From Panicum virgatum (taxonomy: Eukaryota; Streptophyta; Magnoliopsida; Poales; Poaceae), in the NCBI RefSeq assembly GCF_016808335.1, contig NC_053142.1:44373674-44437673 (forward strand): 64,000 bases of DNA, in the 5' to 3' direction. Each line of letters begins with the position of its first letter. The first letter of the stretch is position 1. Position numbers and translations under genes: made by a program. This document shows positions 11,472 to 23,068 of this stretch, one piece after another. The notes beneath the pieces are model-generated. The model searched no databases. It saw nothing but the letters and a program-made list of their open reading frames with translations, and was not told the DNA's origin.

Positions 11472-14400
11472 ATGGTCATTAGTGAGCCTGGAGGATCGGG
11501 GTATGGTAATTATTTACCTACAGTCCTTTTAGTTTGTCTCTCGCCTGATTGGTGGGTTGACACAGGAGCTAATATTCATGTGTGTGCTGACGTCTCTTTG
11601 TTTTCATCTTATCAGGTCGGTCGAGCTTCCTCCCTATTGATGAAAAATGGCACACATGCTGCTGTACTTGGTGCTGGTACGGTCAATCTGAAGTTTACTT
11701 CGAGAAAGATCGTGCAACTGAAGAACGTGCAGCATGTCCTCTCCATCAAGAAGAATCTCGTCAGCGGGTCTCTACTATGTAGAGATGGCTTTAAGCTTGC
11801 TTTTGAGTCCAATAAATGTGTTGTTTCAAAATATGGAACTTTTATTGGTAAGGGCTATGAAAGCGAAGGCTTGTTATGCTTATCTTTGATGGATTCGTGT
11901 GATAAACTTGTGAATCATGTGAGACATGATGATTGTAATATTTGGCATTCACGGTTATGCCATATTAATTTCGGTTGCATGACGCGCTTAACTAATTTGA
12001 GTTTAATCCCTAAATTTGATTTGGTCAAAGGATCTAAATGCCATGCTTGCGTTCAAGCTAAACAACTCCGCAAGCCTCACAAGGCTGTGAAAGAGGCGAG
12101 GAATCTGGCACCACTAGATCTTATTCATTCCGATCTGTGCGAAATGAATGGAGTGTTGACCAAAGGAGGAAAAAGATACTTCATGACTCTCATGGATGAT
12201 TGTACCAGATTTTGCTGCGTGTACTTGTTAAATACAAAAGATGACGCTTTGCATTACTTTAAAGTCTATAAGGCTGAGGTAGAGAACCAACTTGAAAAGA
12301 AAATCAAACGGTTATGGTCAGATCGCGGAGGAGAATACTTCTCACAAGAGTTTACTTCATTCTGTGAGGAACATGGAATTATTCATGAGAGGACACCCCC
12401 ATATTCCCCTGAGTCCAATGGGATTGCAGAAAGGAAAAACCACACTCTAACAGACTTGGTTAGCGCCATGTTAGACAACGCGGGACTATCCAAGGAATGG
12501 TGGGGTGAGGCTGTGCTGACAGCAACTCATGTCCTGAATAGAGTTCCTACAAAGAACAAAGAAGTAACACCATTCGAGAAATGAGAAAAGAAGAAGTTAA
12601 ATCTCTCTTATTTGCGCACTTGGGGATGCTTGGCTAAAGTAAATGTACCGATCACCAAGAAGCGCAAACTTGGACCAAAAACTGTAGATTGTGTCTTTCT
12701 TGGTTACGCCATACACAGCGTGGGATATAGATTTCTGGTAATCAACTCTGGAGTTCCTAACATGCGTGTCGGTTCAATCATGGAATCCAGAGATGCTACA
12801 TTCTTTGAGAGTGAATTTTCAATGCGTGAGAATGCACCTAGCACGTCTCTATCTCCCCTAATACTTTTGTGCAAACGGAACATACAACTATTGAGGATCC
12901 TGAGGTAGATGATAACGGAGTCACTCGAAAGAGTAAGAGACAGAGGATTGCAAAATCCTTTGGTGACGACTTCGCTATATACCTCGTGGATGACACTCCC
13001 AAAACCATTGACGAGGCATATTCCTCTCCCGACGCTGACTCTTGGAAAGAAGTGGTGCGGTGTGAGATGGATTCAATTATGATCAATGGAACTTGGGAAG
13101 TTATTGATCCTCCATACGGGCGTGTAAGCCTGTGGGATGTAAATGGGTGTTCAAAAAAAAAGCTAAAGCCGGATGGTACTATTGAAAAGTACAAGGCAAG
13201 GCTTGTGACCAAGGGTTATACCCAAAAGGAAGGAGAAGACTTCTTTGATACATTTTCACCGGTGGCCCGATTGACCACAATTCAAGTACTGCTTGCCCTG
13301 GCTGCCTCACATAATCTTCTCATCCATCAAATGGATGTCAAGACAGCTTTTCTAAATAGAGATTTAGAAGGGGGAATCTATATGGAGCAGCCTGACGGTT
13401 TTGCAGTAAAAGGTCAAGAAGGAAATGTGTGTAAATTATTGAAGTCCCTATATGGCCTAAAACAAGCACCTAAGCAGTGGCACGAAAAGTTCGACATCAC
13501 TATGACCTCTGCTGGCTTTGTTGCGAATGAAGCCGACAGATGTGTTTACTACCGTTATGGTGGGGGAGAAGGAGTAATCCTGTGTTTGTATGTGGATGAC
13601 ATACTAATCTTTGGGACAAGCCTCAATGTGATTGAGGAAGTCAAGAATTTCCTGTCAAAGAATTTTGACATGAAAGATTTGGGAGTAGCTGATGTAATAC
13701 TAAACATCAAGCTATTAAGAGAAGGAAATGGTGGGGTCACACTGGTGCAGTCCCACTATGTAGAGAAGGTGTTAAGTCGCTTTGGTTATAATGACTGCAA
13801 ACCTATCTCCACTCCTTATGATCCCAGCATAATCCTTAGGAAAAACCGGCGGATAATAAAAGATCAATTGAGATACTCCCAAATCATAGGCTCGCTGATG
13901 TACCTAGCTAGTGCAACAAGGCCTGACATCTCGTTTGCTGTGAGCAAACTAAGCCGGTTTGTTTCAAATCTGGGAGATGATCACTGGCGTGCTCTTGAGA
14001 GAGTAATGCGCTATCTACAAGGGACTGCAAGCTATGGCATTCACTATACTGGGTACCCAAAGATACTGGAGGGCTATAGTGATGCAAATTGGATATTCGA
14101 TGCTGATGGTTTAAAAGCCACAAGTGGATATGTATTCACAATTGGAGGTGGCGTTGTTTCCTAGAAGTCTTGCAAGCAGACTATCATAACGAAGTCTACC
14201 ATGGAAGCAGAACTAACAGCACTGGACACTGCCACTGTTGAGGCTGAGTGGCTTTGTGAACTCCTGGGGGATTTGCCGGTGGTTGATAAACCTATACCTG
14301 CAATATCCATGAACTGTGACAATCAAACCGTGATTACTAAAGTACATAGTTCTAAGGACAACATGAAGACTACCAGACATATAAAGCGGCGGTTGAAATC

Positions 14401-14542
14401 TATCAGAAAACTAAGAAACTCTGGAGTAATAGCATTGGACTATGTCCATACGTCTAAAAATCTGGCAGATCAATTCACCAAGGGACTATCACGTAATGTG
14501 ATAGATAGTGCATCGAGTGAGATGGGATTGAGACCCACATGA
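11472..14542 (+). pseudogene. copia element 1 pol (protease, integrase, RT, RNase H)
   Basis: Pol region in pieces. The first (11472-12584) has the aspartic protease motif WWVDTGANIHVC, the pre-integrase HSRLCHIN motif and the integrase core with HSDLCEMN, SDRGGEY and a final Glu in NGIAERKN. A TGA at 12582-12584 sits where TGG is expected. The frame then shifts near 12860. Reverse transcriptase follows (12869-14164) with FSPVARLTT, MDVKTAFLN, LYGLKQAPKQW and YVDDI. A TAG at 14162-14164 again replaces a probable Trp codon. RNase H continues at about 14165-14542 (STMEAELTAL...ADQFTKGL). Two of the three internal stops sit at probable Trp codons, as expected from C-to-T decay of methylated DNA. 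Confidence 0.92.
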
Positions 14543-14927
14543 AGTCTACCACAGTGGTAACCCTTTCTATGTGATCGGAGATCCCGTGAAGTAGGATGGC
14601 GAAATAAGCTGGTGTCGGACTGAGAGAAGAGACCCTTTCAAGGTCCATATTTCAAATGCACTACTCTTCTATCTGTATGGCAGGATGGTATATACCTTAA
14701 TATGTTCCAAGTTGCTTTATAAGTAGAGATGTCGGCCTACAGGACATCTTAAAAGGAACATACCTATATGAGCTCGACTGCTAGTCACAGTCTATGAGAT
14801 TCGGGTGATCTTTAGATGCTCATGAAAAGGCACGGAGTTTGACTTATATGCTCCAACCAGAGGGGGTGCTCTAAGCAGCCTAGTACCAGTTAAGGATTTG
14901 AGTAAACTTTACCTCGCACAAAACTGT

Positions 14928-15026
14928 CAATTCAAGGCATAGTCCATTGCTCAGTTGCGACAATTCAAGGCATAGTCCATTGCTCAGTTGCGACAATTCA
15001 AGGCATAGTCCATTGCTCAGTTGCGA
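14928..15026. repeat. 33 bp tandem repeat, three copies
   Basis: Three perfect 33 bp units, each beginning CAATTCAAGGCATAG, lie between pol and the 3' LTR of copia element 1. Confidence 0.9.
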
Positions 15027-15148
15027 ATAAGTGTAAGCTCTTATTCTAGATGGATATTCAACTTAACAGTCCCTGTCAAAACACTAGTATATTAAACAAG
15101 TCGAGAAATGAGAGCATTCATTGTGTACCTCTGAAGTTCGGTGGGGTT

Positions 15149-16062
15149 TGTTGGACTAATTGGGCTTGGCCCACTATTAGCCTTCTAATCAAGAACTTCA
15201 AAGGCCCACAATAGTTGCTAAGTGGAAAAGGGATTAGTACCACATTGTGTTAACACTAATGAGGTACTCAACTTAAATAGTGAGTTGTGAGATACTCACA
15301 TAAGAGAAGTTAAAGGGAGACATGGGAATCCACACGCGCGCGCCGCCGCCGCCTGCCCGCGCGCGCCGGGCCGGGCCGTGGCCTACCTGGATGGGCCAAG
15401 TTTTGGCACTCAGCCCAATAGCCAAACCCTAGCCGCCAACTCCCAACCACCCAGGTCCAGGTTCATCCCCCCGACGGGGAGTAACGGGTAGATCTGGAAC
15501 AGGGTATAAAGGGGGGAGAGGGCGCCCATGTCTGGTGTGTACTACACACTTCCCTCCACCAGCCACCTTCTTGACTTGAGCTAAGCTTCTGCATCTCCGC
15601 CCAGAGCTCTCTGCGCGCAAGGGAACTCCGGCGAGTAGGCCTCCGGAACTCCGTCCGTCAAGCGTACTTGCACGGGTAGGCGGGCGATCAAGTTTTTGGG
15701 GAGCGCCCCTTGCAGGCGCGACTGCTCCTTCCGCTCTTCACCGACAAACACCACTTTCCCGACCATCGCTGCCATGGTAGTGCAGACGAGGGGAACCGCG
15801 AGCACAGCTCCCGGCGCCAACACCGAGAGTGGTGGTTCTGGTGGAGCTCATGCCGCGAGCACCGGCACTGAGTCCACCCAAGGGTATAAATCTATATCCT
15901 CTCTGATTAAGCATTTCATTAGTGCTATGCTACTTAGTTGCTCTGTTTAGTAGTACAGTAGAGAATGCTTATGCTTATGTTAAGATGCTCATATTCATGT
16001 TAGTATCTATTACATCGTTTTTATGGATTAAAGCATGTTGCAAAATGGCTAGATATTCAACA
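15149..16062 (+). repeat. 3' LTR of copia element 1
   Basis: A 914 bp LTR, TG...CA, with the usual U3/R/U5 layout preserved. It keeps the TATA box that the 5' LTR has lost. The polypurine-like GGTGGGG precedes it. Confidence 0.9.
15505..15510 (+). promoter_or_regulatory. TATA box in 3' LTR of copia element 1
   Basis: TATAAA in the context AGGGTATAAAGGGGG, near the middle of the LTR as expected for the U3/R boundary. The corresponding segment is deleted in the 5' LTR. Confidence 0.6.
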
Positions 16063-16067
16063 ATATA

Positions 16068-16510
16068 TAGGCACAACAAAGTACTAGCATATCAACATTA
16101 CAGAATAGGGGACTGCTGGATCTGTGTGCCTCAGGCGGCAGCAACTGCAGGAGGCGAGCGTGGAATTGAAGTTTCAGCCTCACGGCAGGACGGTGGGGAT
16201 TTATATTAGAGCTTGTGCGGAAAGGTGAGGGGCGGAAGGGAAGGGGTTGCTCGGCGGACAGCTGACATCTCAATTCAAAATCCACGCCACGCCCAAATTA
16301 TCCTGCCCTTCGTCTTTTGGTAAAAGAAAGAAAATTACCCTGCCGTTAATTTTTCAAAAAGAAAAAATGAAAGAAATTACCCTTCCGTAGACCAGCCAGG
16401 CTTGTGATGTGAATCCCGGAATATAATCCGGCAGTCATATTTTCACAAACCTTACGTCCTCAATCAACTTTTTACACAAGCAACCGTAAGCTACATGGTT
16501 TTGTCGCGCC
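16068..16510. other. Non-coding spacer
   Basis: No gene or repeat boundary is recognised here, apart from the right target duplication of copia element 1 just before it. Confidence 0.4.
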
Positions 16511-16829
16511 GGCCTTGTTTAGATCCAAAAGTTTTTGTTCAAAAATGTCACATCGAATATTTGAATATATAAATGGAATATTAAATGTGAATTGAAAAAA
16601 ATAATTGCACAGTTCGGGTGTAAACTGCAAGATGTATTTTTTGAGCCTAATTGCGCCATTATTTGACTATATGGTACTACAGTAAATATTTTCTAATGAC
16701 GAATTAATTAGACTTAATGAATTCGTCTCGCAGTTTACAGACAGAATCTATAATTTGTTTTGGTATTAGTCTACATTTAATACTTTAAATATCGTGTCTG
16801 CATACTTCAAAAAATGAACTAAACACACC
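16511..16829. mobile_element. MITE, GGCC(T/C)TGTTTAG family, diverged copy
   Basis: Starts GGCCTTGTTTAGATCC and ends with an imperfect complement (AACTAAACACACC). The interior has the same layout as the MITE at 34274-34625, including an inner inverted pair around AATTCGTCTCGCAG. No clear target duplication remains. It is non-coding. Confidence 0.6.
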
Positions 16830-17142
16830 TCTGCCATCGGGAGACTGGATCACGACTTGGGCGACTCGGCTACTCCGGTCAGTTTCCTTGCAGCAAAAGT
16901 GCAAAACCAACAGCCCCTTCCGGTCTCAAAATTCGTAGCATTGCTTTGTTTTTTGTCCTTCGATGATAATCGGCCTTGCCTTCGCCTTGGGTTGCCTTCT
17001 AATCTGGGATGAAATTATCACATCCAAAATCTAATTAGCTGCAATTAGTTTTAAAGTTCCGACTGGAGTCTTGTTCCGTTATATAGGATTTATTATTCCA
17101 GGATGAGAATAATAGATATGATAAGAGACCATAATTTATTTC

Positions 17143-17312
17143 GACTTGAGAACTAATTGCAACAAAATAGACTCATAATAGGTAGAACAAGATATTAGGA
17201 TTGATCCCAAACCTGTTGACTCATGGACTGATTCCCGGTCTCTTGCTCTACCTATCATTAGTCTATTTTGTTGCAAACTCTTGTTGCAATTAGTTCCCGA
17301 CTTGAAATAAAT
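17143..17312. repeat. Inverted repeat (foldback-like)
   Basis: The arm 17143-17196 (with AACTAATTGCAACAAAATAG) is complementary, with gaps, to 17243-17312 (with CTATTTTGTTGCAA and TTGCAATTAGTTC). It is probably the core of a decayed MITE covering roughly 17010-17382, just left of Helitron B. It is non-coding. Confidence 0.5.
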
Positions 17313-17382
17313 TCCGGTGTCTTGTTATATCTATTATGAGTTTCTTGTTATACCTATTATTTTTGGTTCAGAATAAATCACA

Positions 17383-18187
17383 TCTTACTATTACTAATTG
17401 GAGGTTCCTTTTGGAGCCTCGCGTGAAGCCACATATGATTCTAAGTGGACACTCTAAAAAAATAATGAAATCCTAGAAATTTTCACAAAAATCAGAAACA
17501 TCTGATCATCAATCCGACAACTTTAATCATATTGGATCTGTTATTTTTCCTAATAAATTACTCACCTCTGCCATTATCAAAATAGACTAAAGTAACCCCT
17601 AACATGTATCTAAATTACCCCCCTCTGTCATTAACTCATTATAAAATAATATAAAGTAATCTCCTAATCTTCTTATAAATTACCCACCTATTGCCATTAT
17701 AAAAATAATACAAACAATCCCCTAAGCTTGCATATAAATTATCTAATTATGTCATTATTAAAAGTTAAAGTAACCTTTAAATTTGAATCTAAATTATATA
17801 ATTCTAACAAAATATTAAAGTACATCAATATAAAATTCTAAATTATCATTTCCATCATTATTAATATATTATTTTTGTTATTGTTTATATAAAAATACTA
17901 CCAACGATATGTGACATCATGTATTCATGTATGTTCCAAGAGATAAGAATACCGATTCAAACAAATGGTTCAATTAAATATATGTATCGAGCACACAAGG
18001 AGGTGTGATGCAAAATAAAAATCTATTGCAACTAGATAATAATAAATGTATATTTTAGATTATATGTTAGAATATTTATTAATAGATGAAAAAAGACGTG
18101 AGATAGATAATTATAATTATTAGCTATAAGTTTTATTTTTATATTAATTCTAATTATCTCATGCCGGAGCACGGGTTGATAGGTTAG
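17383..18187 (+). mobile_element. Non-autonomous Helitron, copy B (plus strand)
   Basis: Starts TCTTACTATTACTAATTGG after an A and ends with a short GC-rich hairpin (GCCGGAGCACGG), a spacer and TTAG before a T. It is the same family as 2743-3597 but in the opposite orientation, with diverged sequence and the same ~60 bp internal repeats. The 3' end is TTAG rather than CTAG. It is non-coding. Confidence 0.7.
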
Positions 18188-18242
18188 TATAACTGAACAA
18201 AGACATGAACGATCTTTGGATGGGCATAAGGCAAGACAATGA

Positions 18243-18741
18243 ATGAGCAAATTCCTGCACATCATCAAGCGTGTGTGGCCGTACAAGAGATACGCGGTCC
18301 AGATCCTCAGTGGACGGCGGCGCATCAGGTGCAGGCTTCTCGTGAGGAACTACGACGGCGTGTGGTCGCTGCCGGAGCGCAAGTACATCAAGCAGACGCG
18401 GTCGCGCCGCCACCGCGTCTTCACCGAGAAGGCGCGCCCTGCAGCTGCGCTACAAATACCTCATGGACGAGCTCGCCATGGGGGCCTGACCCGAGTTCAC
18501 CGACCCAGACAGGAAGGAGGTGTGGGCGCTCGTCCTCAAGATTGCCGACATGTACTGGAAGACCATGCCCAGGTCGCAGAAGGAGTACATCATGCAGTAT
18601 CACCGCGAGCAGGGGGGCATCAGGCGTGCGCCGGCGCAAGCTCTGCGTCGTGTTCTGTCGTCCGTATTTGTGGTTGCAGTGGAGGTTGTGTGTTTGGTGG
18701 CACTGCTAATCTTTGTAATTTTTTTCCTCTTCTTTCCATGA
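18243..18741 (+). pseudogene. Small GC-rich protein with C-terminal membrane segment, pseudogene
   Basis: A family name was not recognised. From ATG 18243 the frame gives a basic N-terminal region (MSKFLHIIKRVWPYKRYAV, then RNYDGVWSLPERKYIKQTR). A frame shift near 18433 leads into LQLRYKYLMDELAMG, a TGA stop at 18487-18489, then PEFTDPDRKEVWALVL, MYWKTMPRSQKEYIM and a hydrophobic C-terminal run of about 22 residues before the final TGA. A tail-anchored or membrane-bound product is plausible for the parent gene. The copy has two lesions. Its last 40 codons recur at 5638-5760 in block A, where they are better conserved than the non-coding flank. Confidence 0.5.
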
Positions 18742-21723
18742 ACATCTCATCTTAACGAAGGGGTTACATGCATGAAACACCAGTCGTGTTTTTTTTATGG
18801 CAACACCAAGCATGTTTAGTTATATGTATTGTTGATTTTTCTTTTTTTTCCCCCCATCAAAGTCAAGGAAAAAAAGAACAAGAAATGATTCCCTTGCCAC
18901 ATTAATCAATTGACTGAAGAAGAAGGAAAAGGAGAAGACAACCAATGCCTTTGGTTAATCTGCTCTTAATTTCCTATGAATTAACGCACAATGCCCTGTG
19001 ACTCTGCCTTGACAATCCCAGTGCACACAGGGACGGGAATGTCCTTTGCCTCCCTTAGTTGTTGGTCAGATCGAGCATGTCTGGTGTTGTGGTGGTGAGC
19101 CAGTATTTTTTTTTCCTTCGTACATTTTCTAGATTAACCTTCAGACTGGATGACCGAACTCTTACGTTAGGACAGGCAAGACTGCTCTTCAGCGCGGGAA
19201 GGAAGGACCAATGCTTAATCCGAATCCGTGATATCCCACAAGCTTTGCCTATCGAATGTGAATACCAAGCACATCAAGCGTTGACAATCTGAAGACGAAA
19301 TGCCCCATTGTCTCGGTGCTTGCTCGATTCGCAAAGTGTCTTCTGTTGCTGCTTCTGCGCAGCATGCCTGCTAGTCTTTTTGGACGATTCCCCAATTAAA
19401 GACGATGCGCATGAGTCCTTAGTGGAAGGCGAGTGACGCTACGTCTGACGGTCTGAACGCGGCGGTGCTCCGGCGAGCCGAGGCACAAAGCGAGGCGGCG
19501 CTCATGGGCGGGGGTGCCTGCGGTGGTTGCGGAACATCAACCAGTACATCGGCACCCACGCTGCTCATCGACACAGTGGCACGTGCGCGCTCGCCGAGGC
19601 ATGGCGACTCAGAAGGGTCTGAACGAGCCGGCCTCCGGCCAGCATCAACACATTATGCGGCGGAGATGGAGCTCTTCCGTTCGGTGTTCACGCGCCGGCG
19701 CTCTGCTCAGCTCTTCCTGATCCTTGATCACGGTCAGTACGGGGCAAGCGGAGGATGTCGCGGATGCTGACATCTTCCAAGAGGGAGGAGAGGGAGCCAA
19801 CTAACTCCCGGAACCCCGGCGGCTTTCCGGCGAGCCTCGGCAGCGTCCCCTGGGGGTGGACGGTATTTCAAATACCGTCCACCCCTGTTTCATTTTCGGC
19901 CGTTGGATCGATCACGTGTGGCTCAGATCGGGTAGATAGAGGACGACTTGGTCGTCGTTGCCAGCTCGTCAGGCAGCTGCGGCCGCGCGGGAGCTGGATG
20001 ACGCCAACGCCATGGCGAAAGCAGGAGGCCAGGTCCGGCACACCTCTGGAGGGTGGTGCACCACGCCCGCGGGATCGCCGGCCGAGTACGCAGGGAACTT
20101 CGTCGCCGCTCCGCTTGGAGTTGGAGAACAGCCCTCGCGGCTCGCGCGCTCTGGTCTGTGGGGCCGCTAGCACGGACCTCGTCGCTGCCGCCGCCGCCCG
20201 CCGCCGCGGGCTTCCTATTGCTCTGAGTTCCACCGTGACGCTGGATAGAAGTGGATGGTGTGTCACAGGATGCGACTGCAGATAGCTAGGTTCAAGCAGG
20301 CCAGGGAGACTGGGACGCCCACCGGAGGATGCAGCCGTAGTCGTAGGCTGACGCCTGACGGCAGCAAGGGGAAAAAGAGGCGGCGGCGCACGACGACCAT
20401 GTTGCGACCGTCGTTCGGAAGGCTCCAGGAGGAAGTTGAGGGAGTTAACCAATGCCTTCGGCGCGGTTGCTCTCCGGCGAGCAGCAGAGGCGGCGTCCTT
20501 GCCACGACCTGGAGTGACGGTATTGACCGGGGGTGGACGGTATCTCAAATACCGTCCACCCCCTGGTCCCTGACAACCATTCGATTGGACTCGTGCGGCC
20601 CGGATCAGGCGTAGATCGCGCTCGGGCCTGACCGTCCTCGTTAGGCAGGCTCGATGGGGAGGAGGCCGGAGGCCTACATCAGATGGATCATCGGAACCAG
20701 GAATCGTCGAGCGGCACCGGCGACGATCCGCCGATCGAGGACGCGTGGAGCTTCACCTCCGCTCTCTTCAAGAACAACTCGTGCGCTCTGGTCCGGGGCA
20801 CTGGACAACCGTCCAACCGGGCACACGGGCATGGGCCGATCGGCCTCGGAGCCATCGGGTCGACCTCGTCGTTGTTTTCTCCGGTGTGTCCGAGGTGGCG
20901 AGCACGGCGAGGGAGCTGTCTATGGACACGCGCGCGTGCGCGTCCATCTCGAGCTGTGCCGGCGCCGCCCTGCTGGTTGCGTGCAGCGGGGACTCGAGGT
21001 TGTCCACTCTCCACTGTGATAGCATCGGTCACGCGCGTGGCCGAGAAGTATAGCGGCGCTGGACGGGCTGTCGGCCATGCCCGGGACTAGATCGTCGTAC
21101 ACTCGTAGCCGTGGCGTCGTGGCGATGAGCTCGATGCCCGTGTCAGCGGCCAGCCGCCGCGGACAACACCATGGCGCCGACCTCACCCAAGATGGCTACG
21201 TCGCCACGACAGGGAACCGCGCGATCGGCGGCGGTGATACGCGCTGGGATCAAGTAGGCCATTTGACAGGCAACCAACGCCCGGGAGCGCGGCGGCTCTC
21301 CGGCGAGGCTCGGCGGCGCGGCATGCAGCCGAGGAGGCGTTCCAGGGGCGGACGGTGCCGACCGGGGGTGGACGGTATTTGAAATACCGTCCACCCCTGG
21401 GTCTTGTCAGCCGCTGGATCGGACTTGGGCGGCCCAGATCGGAGGATTCCGTCGTCCTCGTCAGGCTGGCGCGCTCCCGGGCGTTGGTTGCCTGTCAAAT
21501 GGCCTACTTGATCCCAGCGTGTATCACCGCCGCCGATCGCGCGGTTCCCTGTCGTAGCGACGTAGCCATCTTGGGTGAGGTCGGCGCCATGGTGTTGTCC
21601 GCGGCGGCGGCGCGGACGCCGGAGTCCCAGGTCGGGTGCACCGGGAACCTCTCGAGCGTGGAGGACCACGCCGGCAGAGGATGCGGGGGGAATCCGCCGC
21701 CGTTTTCTGGGAGAAAAGCTAGC
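18617..21723 (+). repeat. GC-rich duplicated block B (pair of 5636-8643)
   Basis: Collinear with block A, but with its own changes. Palindromes with GGACGGTA and TACCGTCC arms lie at about 19858-19880, 20534-20556 and 21371-21393, each next to GGGGTGG/CCACCCC. Block B contains an extra inverted arm (21471-21608) absent from block A. The right edge lies 0.8 kb from SCE copy 3 exon 5, whereas block A lies 1.25 kb beyond SCE copy 2. No ORF in the GC-rich part has a recognisable domain. Confidence 0.7.
21153..21608. repeat. Long inverted repeat, ~138 bp arms
   Basis: The left arm 21153-21290 and right arm 21471-21608 are reverse complements with only a couple of mismatches. The 180 bp spacer holds one of the GGACGGTA palindromes. 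The right arm has no counterpart in block A, so it arose after the block duplication by inverted copying of the left arm. A transcript would fold into a long hairpin. Confidence 0.85.
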
Positions 21724-22506
21724 GTGCTTGCAGCAGCTCCTCCCGTTCGCATGATCAATAGACTCGTCATTTGTTTGGAGTGCTCGGGAGCAGCTACTAC
21801 AAGAATATTGTCTTCATTTTTGAAATATAACCATTCAAACATGTTTTTAAACAATAGATAGTATGTGGCTTAGACCAGTCTTAATGCACAGGTTCTAGCG
21901 CAATTATCAAGATTGAAAATTTTATAATAATTATGCCAGATGAATTTTATGAGGATTAAACTTCTCTCTCATCTCATAAACCTTGAAATGCTCAAGTTCT
22001 CATAAAACTTGAAATGCTCAAGTTCTCATAAAACTTGAAATGCTCAAGTGGACCGTGGACAAGCCCATACCTATTTCTTCCCTCTTGAAGCAAAGCATTT
22101 GGCTCAACCAACTGCACAAAATTGCAACTTAAATTTATCTAACGATGTGGCAGTAGTAATCACGGATTGGATTGGGCAGACGGAAATTCATTTTAAAATG
22201 GTAAAAATAAGTGTTTGTTTGTAATGTGCTATTTCTCAATAATCCCCTGAAATGCTCAAGTCCTCACATTCACAATAAAAGTAAAACGGCACGGTAGAAT
22301 GATAGAGCTTTCCACACTTTAGGCACAACATTATGGTGATAAGAATTAGCAAGAAGTGTTTCAGTTCAAGTGCATTTTAGCAGATCCAATAAGCGTATGG
22401 CTATGTCGCCAATTCCAGTGTGTGATCATAAACACAATCATGACAAGTTTCGGTCCACCAAAATGAGTGCTTAGTTAGCTCCAAGTGTGTGGCAGACAGC
22501 CCAATG
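21724..22506. other. Spacer with 26 bp tandem repeat
   Basis: The only structure seen is a 26 bp unit (CTTGAAATGCTCAAG...) repeated about 2.6 times at 21982-22048. The last ~200 bp are 3' flank of SCE copy 3, similar to the 3' flanks of copies 2 and 4. No gene is supported. Confidence 0.5.
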
Positions 22507-23068
22507 CTACAGGAGCGAAGGATACCGCTGGGCCTGCTGACGAACACGTTTCCTGTACTCCGGCATATTCTGCATATTACAGTAAATGTCAGAAATCCCA
22601 TAAAAAAGTAAATGTCAGAAATGAACGCAATAGTAAGCGCTTAATTAAAAACTAATAAAATCAGCCTAAGTTGTGTTGAGACCTCTGTAAAGAGATCATA
22701 CGCCAAATCCTGTGCAGGGGATGCTGGATTTGGGTTATCTAGAAGGTCCTGGATGCCTATAAGAATTTGCCTCATAGTGATGGAAGGCTTCCATGCCTGA
22801 ATGAAAATAGAAAAGTCATGAAGCCCAAGTGATGCTGTCTGCATGATATAGAACTGTAGTCATGATGAAAAAGAAGAAAGCATCCACTGAGATGTAACCC
22901 TCCACTGAGTTAAAAGCTTACGTCGCCAAGTATTGACAGGCATACATCCCCAGAATCGTAGACATTGACATGTAAAAACTTTCGTGGAAACTTGCAGGTT
23001 GGAGGGTTACTCGGGTAATTTTCAGTAAAGTGGAGGGTAACTGGGAAATATCCACCCTCCCAATCAGT
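22507..23068 (-). pseudogene. SCE1: SUMO-conjugating enzyme copy 3, exons 3-5
   Basis: Exon 3 (23068-22922), exon 4 (22796-22683) and exon 5 (22569-22507) are all open, with GT/AG sites and lengths identical to the intact copy (147, 114 and 63 nt). The catalytic segment is present (FLHVNVYDSGDVCLSILGD), exon 4 starts [10 protein letters not shown] and contains NPASPAQ, and exon 5 ends RYPSLL and a stop. As in copy 4, the loop after the Cys is short and Ser stands where Ubc9 has Asp127. These exons belong with exons 1-2 at 33656-34075, but intron 2 is 10.6 kb and exon 1 is disrupted by an insertion, so the gene as a whole is called a pseudogene. Exons 2-5 could still be translated from another start or a chimeric transcript. 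Confidence 0.88.

Larger units (their letters stand above)
9666..16062 (+). mobile_element. Ty1/copia LTR retrotransposon 1, decayed
   Basis: A complete but broken LTR retrotransposon. Both LTRs begin TGTTGGACTAATTGG and end ATTCAACA, and the element is flanked by the 5 bp duplication ATATA (9661-9665 and 16063-16067). Domain order is gag, zinc knuckle, protease, integrase, reverse transcriptase, RNase H, which is the Ty1/copia order. The coding region has three internal stops and one frame break. The LTRs differ at many sites, so insertion is not recent. No clear tRNA primer-binding site follows the 5' LTR, since the next bases are ATCCAAAAACTTG. The element sits between the two copies of the GC-rich block. 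Confidence 0.95.

Noticed and set aside
18239..18709. Alternative 156-codon ORF overlapping the membrane-protein pseudogene
   Set aside because: Its composition is Ser/Arg/Cys-rich and erratic. The frame starting at 18243 gives the block-conserved C-terminal membrane segment instead.
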